Shown in pieces: positions 1 to 12,300 of a stretch of DNA of 64,000 bases. Position 1 is the stretch's first letter. Each line of letters starts with the position of its first letter. Origin of the DNA: Polytrichum commune (taxonomy: Eukaryota > Streptophyta > Polytrichopsida > Polytrichales > Polytrichaceae); the NCBI GenBank assembly GCA_950295325.1, contig OX485808.1, positions 11,224,501 to 11,288,500 on the forward strand. Reading direction: 5' to 3'. Under the pieces are notes generated by a model. It worked only from the letters and a program-made list of their open reading frames with translations. It did not search any database and was not told where the DNA came from. A program made the translations under genes and the position numbers.

Positions 1-1595
1 TTGCTATGTAAGGTTGATGGGGTGGTTTTGGGGGTTGCTCGCCATAGTTTTGTGAAGTTGACTATGTAATCTATGAGCATGAATTGTGTGGGGTTGGTTT
101 TCACATGTGTGTTGTAAAGTTCCAAGATGTTGGCTGTCAAGTTTTAAATTAGTTGTTGGTTCCATGAAGGGGTCTTCTTTGGTGGCCATTCTTGCCCAGT
201 GGATAGCTTCCATGGTGGATTTATGGTCTTGTGGGTGCGCTATTCTGGCACCCATCCATTTTGAGGATTTTGCTAGTCTTGATGAACCATAGATTATGTC
301 AAGTTTGTGTGGCGAGTTGTATTGTGCGAGTTGTGTTGGGCATGTAAGCGGTGAGGAGTAGTATGATTGTGTGATTTGGTTGGCCTTTATTAGTATGTTC
401 AATGTAGATTTGTGAAGTGTTTGGTTGTTGTTGTTGGGGCTGCATTTTTTGGTTTCTTTTTTGGTAAGAATGTGACGTATTTTTGAGTTAGCCAAACTAT
501 TTTGGTGACAACATTTCGTGGGGGTGGTTGGAAGAAACTAGTCATATGTTGTGTTTTATTTTGTGTGAATCTCTCTCACAATCACTGGAATCTTGTGAGA
601 GATATGGAGATGATGTGTGTTCCTGTGGGATCAACTATGTGTGCATCATGTTTGGATAGTGGGCTGAGATACATGGATGTCTTTATCCGGGTTTCTTTCT
701 GTGGTGTTCTGGGTTAAGTGCGGGGCATGCATAGGGTGTCTATGAATCTCCGATCTTTGGATTGGGAGAAATTGATGCATGAGTCATAGGTGGCTAGTGT
801 GTTGTGTTTGTGTAAATTTATTATATGTGTCTTGTGTAAATTTATGAAGTAGGAATAGGTTATGGTCTAAGGCAATGTTGTTTGTGTGGAGAAGTTGGGA
901 CTCTCGTACCCATTTGGTGCTGATTGGGGTTGTGTTCCATTGGCATAGGTAGGATTTCTTGATGACTTGGGCTCCCCATTTATTTTTGTGGGAGGTGGTT
1001 TTTGTGCCGGTGATGAGATGTATTTGTTTTCTGACGTGTTGATTGTTGTTATTCGTTTTTAGAGCATATGTTGGTTCTTGTGGTAGGGATGTGGCTATCG
1101 GTTGGGGTAGGAATAAGATTTTAGCTTGTTGTAAAGCTTCTTTGATTAGTTTTTGGGAGGCTTTGATTTGGAATTCTCGTAGGGATAAGAAATGTTGGAT
1201 GGTTGGATGATTGGATTTGGGTGATGGTGGCGATGCTATCCAAATGGAGTATATTGAAGTATTTAGTGGCATGAGAGAGTAAAGCATATTGGGGTGCGTG
1301 TTTCCATGCGAGTTCGAGAGGGGTTTGTTGTGTTGGAAAATCTTTATTGGTGGTACTTATGAATATTTCATATTCTCTTTCTAGTGAAAACATGGTGTGA
1401 GCAATGGGTGATTGTGGGCATGCTTGATATGAAAGTTTGGGAAGGTGTTGTGATCCTCTATATTCAACAATGATATGTTTGGCTAATCCTTGGTAGATTA
1501 GTCATAATTGTCTTAGGTCGTTGAGTGCAAATAATAATTGTTTGCCTATGCAATGTATATAGTGTGGTAAGAACGATGTTGTGTTGATGCTAAAG

Positions 1596-2917
1596 CACGG
1601 GGAGGTGACTATCGGAATTTTAGAAACCACATGAGATAAAAAATAGGGTCAATTTAAATCGTTGAGGGTAAAATTTATACATTCATTAGATCTACCATAG
1701 CTTTGGAAATATGTCCCCTACATGTTTATATGTAAAATAAGGCGGTGATTAATTCCTCCATTTTAGTAATCAGTAGAAAAAATAGGATTATAGATATTGG
1801 ATCCCCCCAAATGTGTGTAGTAGAATCAATAGAATAATTACGGGTTAGACTACTTGGATGAAGAATTGTGTAATTCTGTCCAAATTTGAATGAAACGCGT
1901 TAGTTTTGAGGGACACGTTGTGGATTTTTTTGGGGGAAGGAATGTTGTGACTTCTCAATGGCCCTTGGGTTTACTTAGGGTTTAGATAAGCATAGTGGTG
2001 TGAAGGCGGTGAAGCGTTTGGGTAGGAGGTCTTGCATTGGTGAAGCGTGGCACAAAGGTGGCATATTTTTTGGAGCTTTCTTCTTTGCTCCATAGCATTT
2101 ATAGCATTCACACAAGGTGTTTCACAATCGCCAAAGATTTGGCTTGCTCCGCTCTCGTGAGGTATGTCCGCCTCATGCCAACAATTAGTTTTAGTTCTTT
2201 GTCATCATTGGTGTTAAACCTCTCCAATTTTTTTGTCTTATCATGATATAAGAGAGGATATTGATATGTACCTTGACATATATTGGAGGGTGCATAATTA
2301 TATCCTAACCCTTCACATTGTAAATATTTGGTACAAGGTTGAATGTGGTTATGAACACAATTAAAGTTAATGTTTTCAATTTGTGTATTTAGTTTTTTCA
2401 ATTGAATGCAATCTTTTGTTTTGAAGTAGATAATTATGCAAAAACTTCATGTCTTATGACAATTGATTATATTTCTTGTTTTGTTCTATCCGTGTTTACA
2501 ACTTGTCTATGTTAGCTTGTACATTTTGTCATTTCCATGTTCATTGGTAATCTTTTAACTAAACTCCAAATGTTATTGATTGTGTTTTGAATGGTACTTT
2601 GAATGCTTTAGCATTGGTATAACTAATTGAAACCGATTAAATGACAAGATGGATGGTATGCAACGTTTGTTGCTCACATAGTCGATTTTACATTGCTATA
2701 GTATTTTGTTCATTATTTGGTACCTGTACAATTTATAAAAAAAATATGATGCTAAAAATTGGTCTCTCCAAAACATTACAAATAAACATAGGGTGCTTAA
2801 AAATATGTCAAAGCAACTTTATATCTACAAATAGGGAGGGAAAAAATGCCGAGAGGTGCATAAATACCCCATTATCGCACATGGTTACAAAATGTAAGAG
2901 GGTGTGATCCCCCTGTG
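1596..2917. mobile_element. hAT-like non-autonomous DNA transposon nested in the LINE
   Basis: The element is flanked by an exact 8-bp target duplication, TGCTAAAG, at 1588-1595 and 2918-2925. Its ends are inverted: CACGGGGAGGTGAC at the left and, read inward from the right, CACAGGGGGATCACACCC. An 8-bp duplication with short CA(c)rGGGG-type ends is the hAT superfamily signature. Removing the 1322-bp insert restores the LINE reading frame. Only short open frames occur inside and none resembles an hAT transposase, so it is probably a non-autonomous or internally deleted copy. It must be younger than the LINE. Confidence 0.75.
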
Positions 2918-3864
2918 TGCTAAAGTCCTCAATGGAGAGATGGGTGAGAATATTTGTTGTGCTTTTGGGATGTTGCATATCTCTTTGGTGAGTTTACTAA
3001 GAACTTTGTCTAATTTCTGGATGTCACGTTTGGAGAAGGGGACCACATAGTAGGCATAAGCTATGCATGGTTTGATGATGGTATTAAGAATGTGGATATT
3101 TTGTTTAATGTTGGCAGGTGATGTCATGAGTTATTTGTTTTTTTTTGTTTTTTGTTTTTTTTCATTGTTATGTCTCTTTGCAATTTCCATTTGAGTGAGG
3201 GGATGAGATGTATGCCCCTGTATATGTAAGCTTTGTTTTGGGATAGGATGCGGAAGGGTTTTTTTTTAATATGATATTTTGGGCTTGTATGTAGGCTTTG
3301 AATACATCTAGTTTGAGTCTAGATTTGTTGGGGCTTCCAGTGATGGTGCATTTGGTTAAGATTAGGTCTAGGTGTTGCCCACTCCGAGAATATTCATAGT
3401 TTATGGATTTGTGGTTGTTGTTTGCTAACTTGTTTGTGATGATGGCTAGATCATCATCATAGGTTGTAGTATTACTTGTGACTGTGGAAGTATCAAGATG
3501 GTATTTGAGGTTGTCTTTTTCTAACCATTATAAAAATGGATCTAGGAAGGTGATGAAGAGGTGTGGGCTAAGTGTGTCGCCTTGTATCGTACCTCTCTTG
3601 ATTTGGATTGGTGGTGTTGGCTAGGGCTATGGGTCTATAATCATTGAGTAATAAGGGGTTATATTTCAAGTGGAATAGTATGGTTTTGTTGTGTTTCCAA
3701 TATCATGGGATGTTTTTTTGGAGATAGCATTGCCAAAAAAAAAGAGGAAAAACATGTCATAGAAAGTTCTGGGTAACGCTTGAGGATTTCATTGGGGATG
3801 TTATCGAGGCCCATGTATCATCGATGCAAGTATTGAGTGTGTTAATGATGTCTTGAAATTTGTT

Positions 3865-4150
3865 CACCACCTTAGTCCACCCAACTATGGTGGGGGGTCC
3901 TTTGGACCTTGTTGTATGGGTACCTCAAAGCCCTTTGGGGGGATACCATGTCCGGTATCTTCAAGGCACTAGTGGCTAGCTAGGAACTAGTATAGTGTGT
4001 CACTATAGTGTCCATCCTCGAAAGGGGAGAGTAGTATTGTCCCAGTGTCCCCTTGTCCAGTGGGCATCGGGTCATTGGCATTACGAACGGACACTTTATT
4101 CACGCCGGCCCCTTGCTAAAAAGGGATCGGAGTTTCTATCTATCTATCTA
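3865..4150 (+). mobile_element. SINE-like retroposon with (TCTA)n tail, nested in the LINE
   Basis: A 286-bp insert is flanked by a perfect 14-bp direct repeat, TCTTGAAATTTGTT, at 3851-3864 and 4151-4164, and ends in four TCTA units. Long target duplications with a simple-repeat 3' tail are typical of LINE-mobilised retroposons. It has no coding capacity and interrupts the LINE between its endonuclease and RT motifs. I could not identify a convincing pol III A/B box pair, so the origin of its head (tRNA, 5S or other) is open. Confidence 0.7.
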
Positions 4151-5050
4151 TCTTGAAATTTGTTATGGTTAGATTCCCATTTGGGAGAGCTCATTGATGG
4201 GTTTTTGCAGAGCTGTGGTTAGTAGTTGTGATTCTAGATTGGTGGTTTCTTGGAACTTAATTAAGAGTGTTTGTACGTTTTCTTGGGGGATTGGGTAGGT
4301 AATTTTTGGTTGGTATTTTGGTAACTAGTGTGATTTTTGGGCGAGTTGTACGGAGTTGAGTGTGAGGTTGACTAGGTAATGGTTTGAGTTTTGATTTTGG
4401 TAGGGTGTGAAGTGAGATATTGGTGTACAAACCATTGATAAGGCTAGTGAAGGTGTAATTTTGGCCACCCTGTCGTGAGTAATTTTCACCGTTGTTGTGG
4501 ATGGGGTGAAGGGCTAGGCCTTGCATGAATTGTGCCTAGTCTTTATTCTCTTGCTTAGGGGTTTAGGGAATGTCGTTGTGTATGCGGCCAACTAGGAGGA
4601 TGTCTCTATTGAAGTCCCTTGTTAATATCACTTTGTGTGTAGGGTGTTTTTTGGTAAGGATTTTGATTCGGTCTTTGATTATTGGGATGAGTGGGAGGTT
4701 AGTGGGATGTGAGGGCATGTATAGGTTCAACATGAGTAGTGGTGTGAGTGGTTTGTTAGATATTTTAAAGACTAGTAGATACAGTGGTATGTTCCTTGGT
4801 GTGGGTATTTTGGCAGTATTTTCAATGCATCTATTGATCAAGTTGATCTTTGAACATTTATACATGATTGCACGATTTTTAGAATGTGGAAGTGGACCAA
4901 GGCCAACCTCCAAATAAAGTGCTTTATGCTACTAAAATGGACGCCAAACTTTATAAAGTTGTGAGAATCTTCTAAAACATAGCACGTCTTTTTGTTATAG
5001 ATGGCAAATCTACTGATATCATACACGGTAGCCACTTAAGAAAAGGTCTA

Positions 5051-6347
5051 TGTTCTAGGCTCACATGATTTTAAGGTATATGGCTTTATTGTGTGCACTT
5101 CCAACCCCATCAACATTTGTGACCGTTGGATTGGCTCGGGAATGGTCTTATATGGTTGGCAATTGCGAACCACGAAGTTGCCACGTCAAGTGCTAGAATA
5201 AGAGTTGAGATCCAAGAGTTACAAGAAGTCAAATTGGAGATCCTCTTACTCTTTGAGCAATCGCATAAGGTGTGTACGTGTGGTTGTTTCTTTTCTTAAT
5301 TTGATGCATGTGATATTTATTGGTGGGTGATTCAATGAGGTTCAAAGAACAAACACCATAAAACCACATGTTTAAGGGATTGAGCTATGTCTTCAGATTT
5401 TATGAACTACTCCACACTCAATAGTATTTGGGAGGACTTACATACCATTAGTCAGCATAGGAGTTGACTCGCATGCTTCCAAAAACTGACAATTTTCTTA
5501 CCAACTAAATTGGGTGGGTTGACACATTTGGCCACTAGCACCAGCTGCAGTAGCCATGGAAAAGCTTGCGATCATGCTAACATTTTTTTCATGCTTGAAG
5601 GTGTGCTGCATCATATTCTCGGCACTTTATTTCATATGACTCATGGCCCACCCAACTTCCCAGGTTTGTTGGGTAACGTTATCTATGTATTCAACACAGG
5701 AACCTATAAACACGCACTTCCGATAGTCGTAATTAAATAAGGGGAGGCCTGATTCTCACTATGATTCCTGTAGATATTTCACCATAGATTTGCTAGCGCA
5801 ACACAAATCCAAAGACACGAACACGATGAACAAAAAAACGGAGAACAAGAAAACGAATCGTCAATAGTACCCACATATCTTAGACCTTATTAGAATGGTG
5901 TCTAGACTTTGAGCACATAGACTAGTCTCATGATAACACATGTCTTTTTGATATCCATTCCTAACTACGAGCCTAGCCATACACCACTCAAACAAAGGTA
6001 TCCAATTTAGAGGAGCGACCACATGATGAGGCCCACATACATGACATCAACTGAATCCTTATAAGCTTGATGGGTTATCCATCCGACAACCCCCCGGCCC
6101 ATTCCAAAAAGGCGCTGCCAATGACCTTGTCGCGCATGATCATCCTCTCGAACGGCTCCACCACTTGGCAGCTCTCCATTGGCCACGATGGGCAACACCT
6201 TTTACTGTGCTCTCCGAAATAGCAGTGTGATGGCGCTTCTGGCCACATCATCGCCTTCACTTGCCAACAGGTGTCACGGCCCCATGAAACCTATTACTCA
6301 TCGTCACTGACACACAAAAATGCCTTGTCATGTGATGAAAACATAAC
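5051..6347. other. Gene-free spacer, nothing recognised
   Basis: Moderately AT-rich sequence with only short open frames in all directions. I see no conserved protein motif, RNA gene or clear transposon end. The LINE 5' part may extend into the first bases. Confidence 0.4.
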
Positions 6348-6430
6348 TTATCTTTAGGGGAGCAGTGAACAAAATTGTCTCTGGGGACCCAAGTTTTTTC
6401 TAAGAAGCTCACTTACCCACCCACCTACCT
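6348..6430. repeat. Left copy of an 83-bp direct repeat
   Basis: This stretch recurs 607 bp downstream at 6955-7037 with about three mismatches. Both copies run from TTATCTTTAGGGGA through a polypyrimidine stretch to (CCCA/CCTA)n-like sequence. The two copies bracket a TIR-bearing element at about 6438-6956. Confidence 0.85.
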
Positions 6431-6437
6431 ACCTCCT

Positions 6438-6956
6438 GGGGCATTCCCACCTGACATTAGTTAGAAGTAGTTTTAGTCTAAAAGCGGTTTTAGTTATCTA
6501 GGGTTCACACATACGGCTCTTTTTAGTGCCGAGCCTAGGTGGCAAATGATGTGGCATGGCTTAAAAGTGGAGGTTTTAAGCCTCAACCACCGACCCTCCC
6601 ATCGGTACCTAAACATGAGGCAAGAATATAGGAACTTTAAAAGAGTCGCCTCCCACCCTTGTGATTGGTTGCTTTTTAGTCTTAGCTATGAGGGCACGAG
6701 GAGCTTCATTAACAAAAACCGATGGTAAGATAGGTGAGTAGTAAGGCATTTGGGGATGGGACAAAAACTACCCAACATTCATTGCTTGGTAGATAAAACC
6801 ATGAACATGTGTGAAAGCTACGTAACTAAAACCTACTTGAAAATCTCCGGATCAAGTTCTTGTAGGTGCATTGGGATAGTCGGATGCCTCCGCTTTACCC
6901 GGTTTTTAGGAAGTACTTTGGGTCTTAACTAATAAGTCAGGTGGGAAGGGGGCATT
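6438..6956. mobile_element. MITE-like element with about 25-bp terminal inverted repeats
   Basis: The left end reads GGGGCATTCCCACCTGACAT then TAGTTAG. The right end, reverse complemented, reads GCCCCCTTCCCACCTGACTT then ATTAGTTAAG. The shared core is TTCCCACCTGAC...ATTAGTTA. The interior of about 470 bp has no transposase-like frame. I could not define a clean target duplication, because the element is bracketed by the 83-bp direct repeats, whose second copy starts inside the last two bases given here. Superfamily unassigned. Confidence 0.55.
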
Positions 6957-7037
6957 ATCTTTAGGGGACCAGTGAACAAAATTGTCTCTGGGGACCCAAG
7001 TTTTTTCTAAGAAGCTTACTTACCCACCCACCCACCT
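6955..7037. repeat. Right copy of the 83-bp direct repeat
   Basis: Nearly identical to 6348-6430 (differences G/C, C/T and T/C). It starts immediately at the right end of the TIR element, so the arrangement is repeat, element, repeat. Confidence 0.85.
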
Positions 7038-9387
7038 CATCTCGGTGCCAGTGAGCTCATCTACATCCTCCAAGGATACAGCTACTGACAACTCACAACC
7101 AACTTCGCACGTCCATCTGACTGGGACTCGGACTCGGGATCCGCTTCTCAAACCTCTGATGACTCATAAAGAGCATCCATGCGTGAATGCTGTTAAGATC
7201 TGCGGCCCTCTATCGTGGGCACTTCCAGTTCACATGAATTTTCGGCCGTCGGATCGGATCGGGGGTTGTCCCGTTCGCCTACCATTTGCAAAACATGCAT
7301 GCATGGTGTCATTCCAAGCATCAGAGTTGGAGCTGCGATGCAAAATTGTAAGAGGTCACAGTAAAGGTTTTTGTCTTACGCTTGAGTGAATCATACTGTG
7401 TGTGTTCACAATCGAAGTTGACGTGGCTGATACATTGTCGAGCACATAGTCCACTCTCATCTTAAGACACCTCGTTTGGTGTGCTTTGTTTATTACGTTT
7501 TACAGCTCAAACATATATAGGAGTTCAGTTCGGAACTTGAGTAGTGACACACATACCTGTAATGTTCAACATCAGTTTTCTTTTTGGGGAACGACACTTA
7601 TCACCTTTTTGATGTTGAACGTATCAAAAAGTGACATTTCCCCCCAAAGTGACGTGTAACATATTTGTAATGTTCAAAATCAGTTTTTGAGGAAATGTCT
7701 AGGAAATAGAGGAGGCGCCAACTTGGTAGTGGACACACAGGTGGCAATGGATTCCAACAGTGACCTGCCAACAATAATGAATTTACTGAGGTTTTGATTG
7801 CAAAAGTGGGCGACAAGGCTCTTGAACCAAACAAGAGTTGCCAACCATTAAGGTGTGTGCCTTATGTGGTAACTCTTCTTAATTGAACACATGTCTATGA
7901 TTGGAATATGACTATGCGTTGTAGTTATGAATGGACCCTAAAAGGGCACATGTTACGATGAATTGGACTACCGTAGTTGATAAGTGTTGTTCGGCACGTC
8001 CAATGTTGAAACATTTGTTTTTTGAAGTGACACATGAGATTTTTGTAGAGTTTAACTTACAAATTAGTGACATGTGGTACTTTGCTCAAATTTTGAATAA
8101 ATCTACATAACTTTGCTAAGCCTCATGCTCCCTCACTCCTTCGTAAATAAAAGAGATCCCATGTTCCATGGGAACCTTGTTGCAACTCTAAGACTTAGGT
8201 TATTGTTTCTTACGAATCATAACATGCTTATTCCTGGCCTTTGTTTGTATTATTCTCCTGCAGGCTGCCTATGATGAGGGACATGAAACTTTACAATCAA
8301 TATGTGCTCAAAATTTAAACAACATTTTGCATTTAATAGGTATGTAGCACAATTGAAAAGGCATATGTGACCGCTTCAAGAGGAAGAGAGGCTTTGGTTC
8401 AATCGTTACTAACTTTTGCACCTCACCTCGGATTCTGCAACTTGAAATTAGGATCTCCATGACCCGCTTTCGCTAACTGGATGAGATAGTTCACGATCCA
8501 ATCCAACGGTGTAAATTGTCAATGGAGTTGGAAGTACTGATAGCCACATCTGCAGGCGAGATTCTGCTGACAAGGGCGTTGCTATGTCAGAAACGTCGTC
8601 TGCATCGATTGATTGCCCATGAAAATGAATACTTAATAACAAGTCCATCAATCCGCTCACTAGACTTGGTCGAAGCCCTCGGTTTCCCTGCCCATTTTCC
8701 CACTCGGGAAACTAGAAATCCACCCACTGGCAATCCAGCCACCTCACACATTATTGAACCAACCAAGGTCACTCGGAGCCACCTTATCATCCAACAAACC
8801 GGCAGTGACTCACATCCTGTGACACTCTGGGTGCAACCTGCATGCAGCACTTAATTACCACACTACTCGTTCTCAGACTCCCAGTGTGACTCATCCTTTC
8901 CGCATGCAGGCATGTTGAATGCATACAATAATTTAAAATACACTCCTGAAGAAGTTCTAAAATTAGCAAGTTTCATGTGCTTTTGGCCAAAAAGTGGGTT
9001 TTGATTTTGGTTTCTGGGTGGAGCGGCTGGCCTTTCCATTCCCAGGCAGTCATGCATGGATGAGCCGGCAATTATTGTGGAGAAGGAGACCAGTCCAACG
9101 ATCTCTTCCCCTTTACACCAAGTAGTAGTCCAGGAGGGTTAACCCCGGCATGACAAGTGTAACCTTCCTCACTCTCCCCTCCGGCTGTGGGTTTTAGCTT
9201 CCCACGTTGCACCCAAATCGGTACCTACCGTGCACCTTCTCCGCATCACCTTGCTTTCAAATGCATTCTTATCGTCCACTCCTGATCCAAGTTTGAAGCA
9301 TTGTACAATTCTTGTGTCCCCAGTTCTCAAGTTCTCCAAACACTAGAGCTTGTAGCTGCTGTGTAACCGTAATCGAACTCTGTGAGA
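7038..9387. other. Spacer upstream of the FAS1 gene
   Basis: No gene recognised. Two somewhat GC-richer stretches (about 7040-7400 and 8420-9300) give open frames of 112-135 codons, but none shows a known domain or coding-like conservation. The last few hundred bases, ending about 80 bp of pyrimidine-rich leader before the ATG at 9388, should hold the FAS1 promoter and 5' UTR. I see no decisive TATA box. Confidence 0.4.
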
Positions 9388-12300
9388 ATGGCGATGCTCC
9401 GGAGCTGTGTGCTTGCCCTAGTGGTGTTGGCTGTGCTACCCAGCACATTTGGACAGGTAAAGAAGTTGGTGCAAGTCCAGTAATGACCTTGATTTGGTTT
9501 TCAATTTGTAGTATTGGTCTGGCAAATTTGTAGCAGGGATGATGTCAAGTGTATTAGCCTCCCTTAGTATGGGTCTGCTAAATGTTTTGAAGATGTCTGT
9601 GAATATGTAAAGCATGTTCAGGATCACTAGTGCTAAAAGTGTCTGTATCTACCTTATCTATGCATGTATGTTGTGTTGGGTGGGGCATTGCTGCATGTTA
9701 GCCGTCCAAAGAATAAACAACCATGTCGTCATGTTTGTATTCGAGATTGTAACCTCTTTTGGGAATTTTGAAGCATCCGTGGCCCCACCCACTGGTACCT
9801 TACATCAGAAGTGTCATTCTCCCTCCAAATTGGTGGGCTGGAGACTATGGGTTATGAGGGAATCATGATCTTAACTTTCGATTTTGATGGACTCAAGTGT
9901 CTAAGTCCCCCTGAGTATGAATTCGCTAGATGTTTTCAAGATCTTCTGTGAAAATTTTAAGCATGTTCAGGGTCACAAGTTCTCAAAACGTCTCTGTTTC
10001 TGGCTTATCTATGCATGTATGTCGTGTTGGGTTGGGCGTTGCTGCATGCAAGCTGTCTAAAGATTAAACATCTATGTCAACATGTCGTTGTTGGGGAGAT
10101 TGTATCCTCTTACTTTTGCGGTAGTTTGAAGCATCCGTGGCCCTACCCAGTGGTATCTTAACATATCGTAAGTATTGTTATTCCTCCACATGTGAAGGCT
10201 GGAGACTATGTGTAATGAGGGATTGTGTTAAGTTTTGGTTTCATGAACTCAAGTTCATTAAACTCCCTTAGTATGGAGTCTCCAAATGCTGTGAAGATAT
10301 CTGTGAGATGTTTCGAGCATGTCAAGTGCCTCAAAGTGCTCGAACTGTGTCTGTTTCTACCTTACCTTTATAAGCTGTGTTGTACTGGGCGTTGCTGCAT
10401 GCAAGTTGACATGCCATGGTCAGAGATAACCTCCTATTGAGAAGTTCTAAGCAGTCCTGACCCCATCCACAATGATAAACTTGTATCACAAGTATCATTT
10501 TTCCTCCATGTTGGCCCCATATCTGAGTCAGTTGTTGAAGGTGAATGTTTGCTTGTAATCTGCAATTGTAGTTGAGCTGATTTTATTTGGAATCATCAAA
10601 TCTTGCAGTCTTGCAACACCAACCTATTGGCAGCCTTGGCAAACAACCCCAACTTGTCGCAGCTGGTGGCTGTGATCAGCGCTTCAGGCCTCAACGACAC
10701 AGTGACCAAGCTTGACAATGCCACCGTGCTTGCCCCCACAAATTCTGCTATTGCTGTCTTGAACAGTACTCTAGCGGCCAACAACTTGACACTCGCAGAT
10801 GTCACTGGAAGGTATGTAGCGGTCCACTAAGATTCATTGTGCCCTTATCCACAATTTAATCCCGAAGAGCTAACTACGTTGTACCTTTCCTTTGACCTTG
10901 TCACAATTTTAATTCCGAAAGCTTAAGGTTGTAACTTTGGTGGGCCATGGTACGAATATAGGAGCTCTTACACATGTATCTAAGATGGCGGAGAGAAATT
11001 GTTTTCAGGTCGGCTATTCCATTTTTTGGTTTATTTGTCAAGTTGAAGACTTTCCAGGGCGGATGTCTTACAAGTGAGATTCAAAAAAATGATAAAACAC
11101 AAAGGATGGAAAAAACCCGTGTGATTCTAGATACATGTAAAAGTTCACATTCTTTTGCCAGTTAGCCTACCCAACTTGCAAGCCCGCGCTTGAGTTGAAG
11201 CCGCGTGTGGGTGGGCCTTTTAAGTGTTATGTAAACTAATTAATCATGGGTTATGGATTATTTATGGCTCAAGTTTGGGTCATGTCTAGTTGCATTAATG
11301 AACCACGGATAGTGACGAGCGGCTATGGCCTGCATAACGGATTTGAGGAGAGTGGATGTCCAGCTGGGATAGCAGTGAGACACCCATGGACTCTGGTCGT
11401 TATGGAACATAACTGGTTGGCTCCTCGATGTAAACTATATATGAAACGTCTCTCACGTAGATGGAGAATGGAGTTGGAAGTGTCCTTCACTTGGATGAGT
11501 GACTGGTTCCTGTAATTGGTTGAACCACGTGAGCTACCATACAAAACTGGCATAAGGAGCAATCAAGCCACGCAAGCCATGAAGATTGCATATAATTTTT
11601 TTGGTTTTTAGCACACCAATAGCGATCGAGTATAGATGGTTATGGGTCATAAGCATCCCCTTCATAGCCACTAGAAGATAGCGTATCATTGAGAGCCGCC
11701 TTCGCACCGGTTGTGCTTAGACATCGTCAATCTTCAGGAGGTCGTGGAAATTGATCTGGCGTAGCTCATCAATTAACTGACCCACACTAACTTTGGCCTC
11801 ATTCTAGACCAGTCTCCTGTGATTTCGAAGCATAGACTGACATTCATATCTGCTTCTCCATTTGCAGTGGCAAGAACAGGGCCGCTAGCATCTTGCTGTA
11901 CCACATCATCCCCAACAAGACCGCCACCGTTTCCATGCTCACTAACGGTATGATGTTGCCCACTGCTTTGGGAAGCATGTACAATTTGACAGTGGCGAAG
12001 ACCACTGCTGCCACAACCGTAAGTTCCTTCAAACCTTATCTTCCACCCAAATCTCAGCAAAAATGTATTGATAGATTTGTGGATGCAATTTTTAAAATCA
12101 GGCTAACCTCAACTGTGTCCATGAGTCGGTCCTTAGATACTATCTCTGCGGCTACATGTATAACTTTGATTGTGTCATAAATGATTCTAATTGCATCAAT
12201 CTTTACTGGAGCTGTAGCTACATGTGAATATGATCTGACTATGTAATTATGGAATTTTAAACAGACCACCGTGACCTTTATCGGTGCCGCAAATAACGCA

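Larger units (their letters stand above)
1..4917 (-). mobile_element. Decayed APE-type LINE (non-LTR retrotransposon), running off the left edge
   Basis: Reading the minus strand from right to left gives LINE parts in order. About 4917-4257 encodes an AP-endonuclease-like segment containing RDFNRDI (compare GDFN). About 3850-2930 encodes reverse transcriptase: KRGTIQGDTLSPHLF near 3600-3550, then the catalytic YDDDLA at 3444-3461, then a post-RT stretch with IAYAYYVVPFSKRDIQKLDK. About 1587-1 encodes the C-terminal part, ending in a possible RNase H-like segment (DIIYGSS, TMEAIHWA, LDSQ). Stops and frame shifts separate these pieces, so the copy is dead. Two later insertions split it: a hAT-like element at 1596-2917 and a SINE-like element at 3865-4150. 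Across the first gap the protein resumes cleanly (IEDFS then INTTSFLPHYI). The 5' end is unclear; LINE sequence may extend to about 5050. The 3' end lies outside the window. Confidence 0.85.

Noticed and set aside
6982-7389. Plus-strand frame of 135 codons
   Set aside because: It starts inside the 83-bp direct repeat, has no known domain, and its composition follows the local GC increase. Not supported as a gene.
8516-8854. Plus-strand frame of 112 codons, overlapped by an 87-codon minus frame
   Set aside because: Neither frame shows a family motif; overlapping frames on both strands suggest composition rather than coding.
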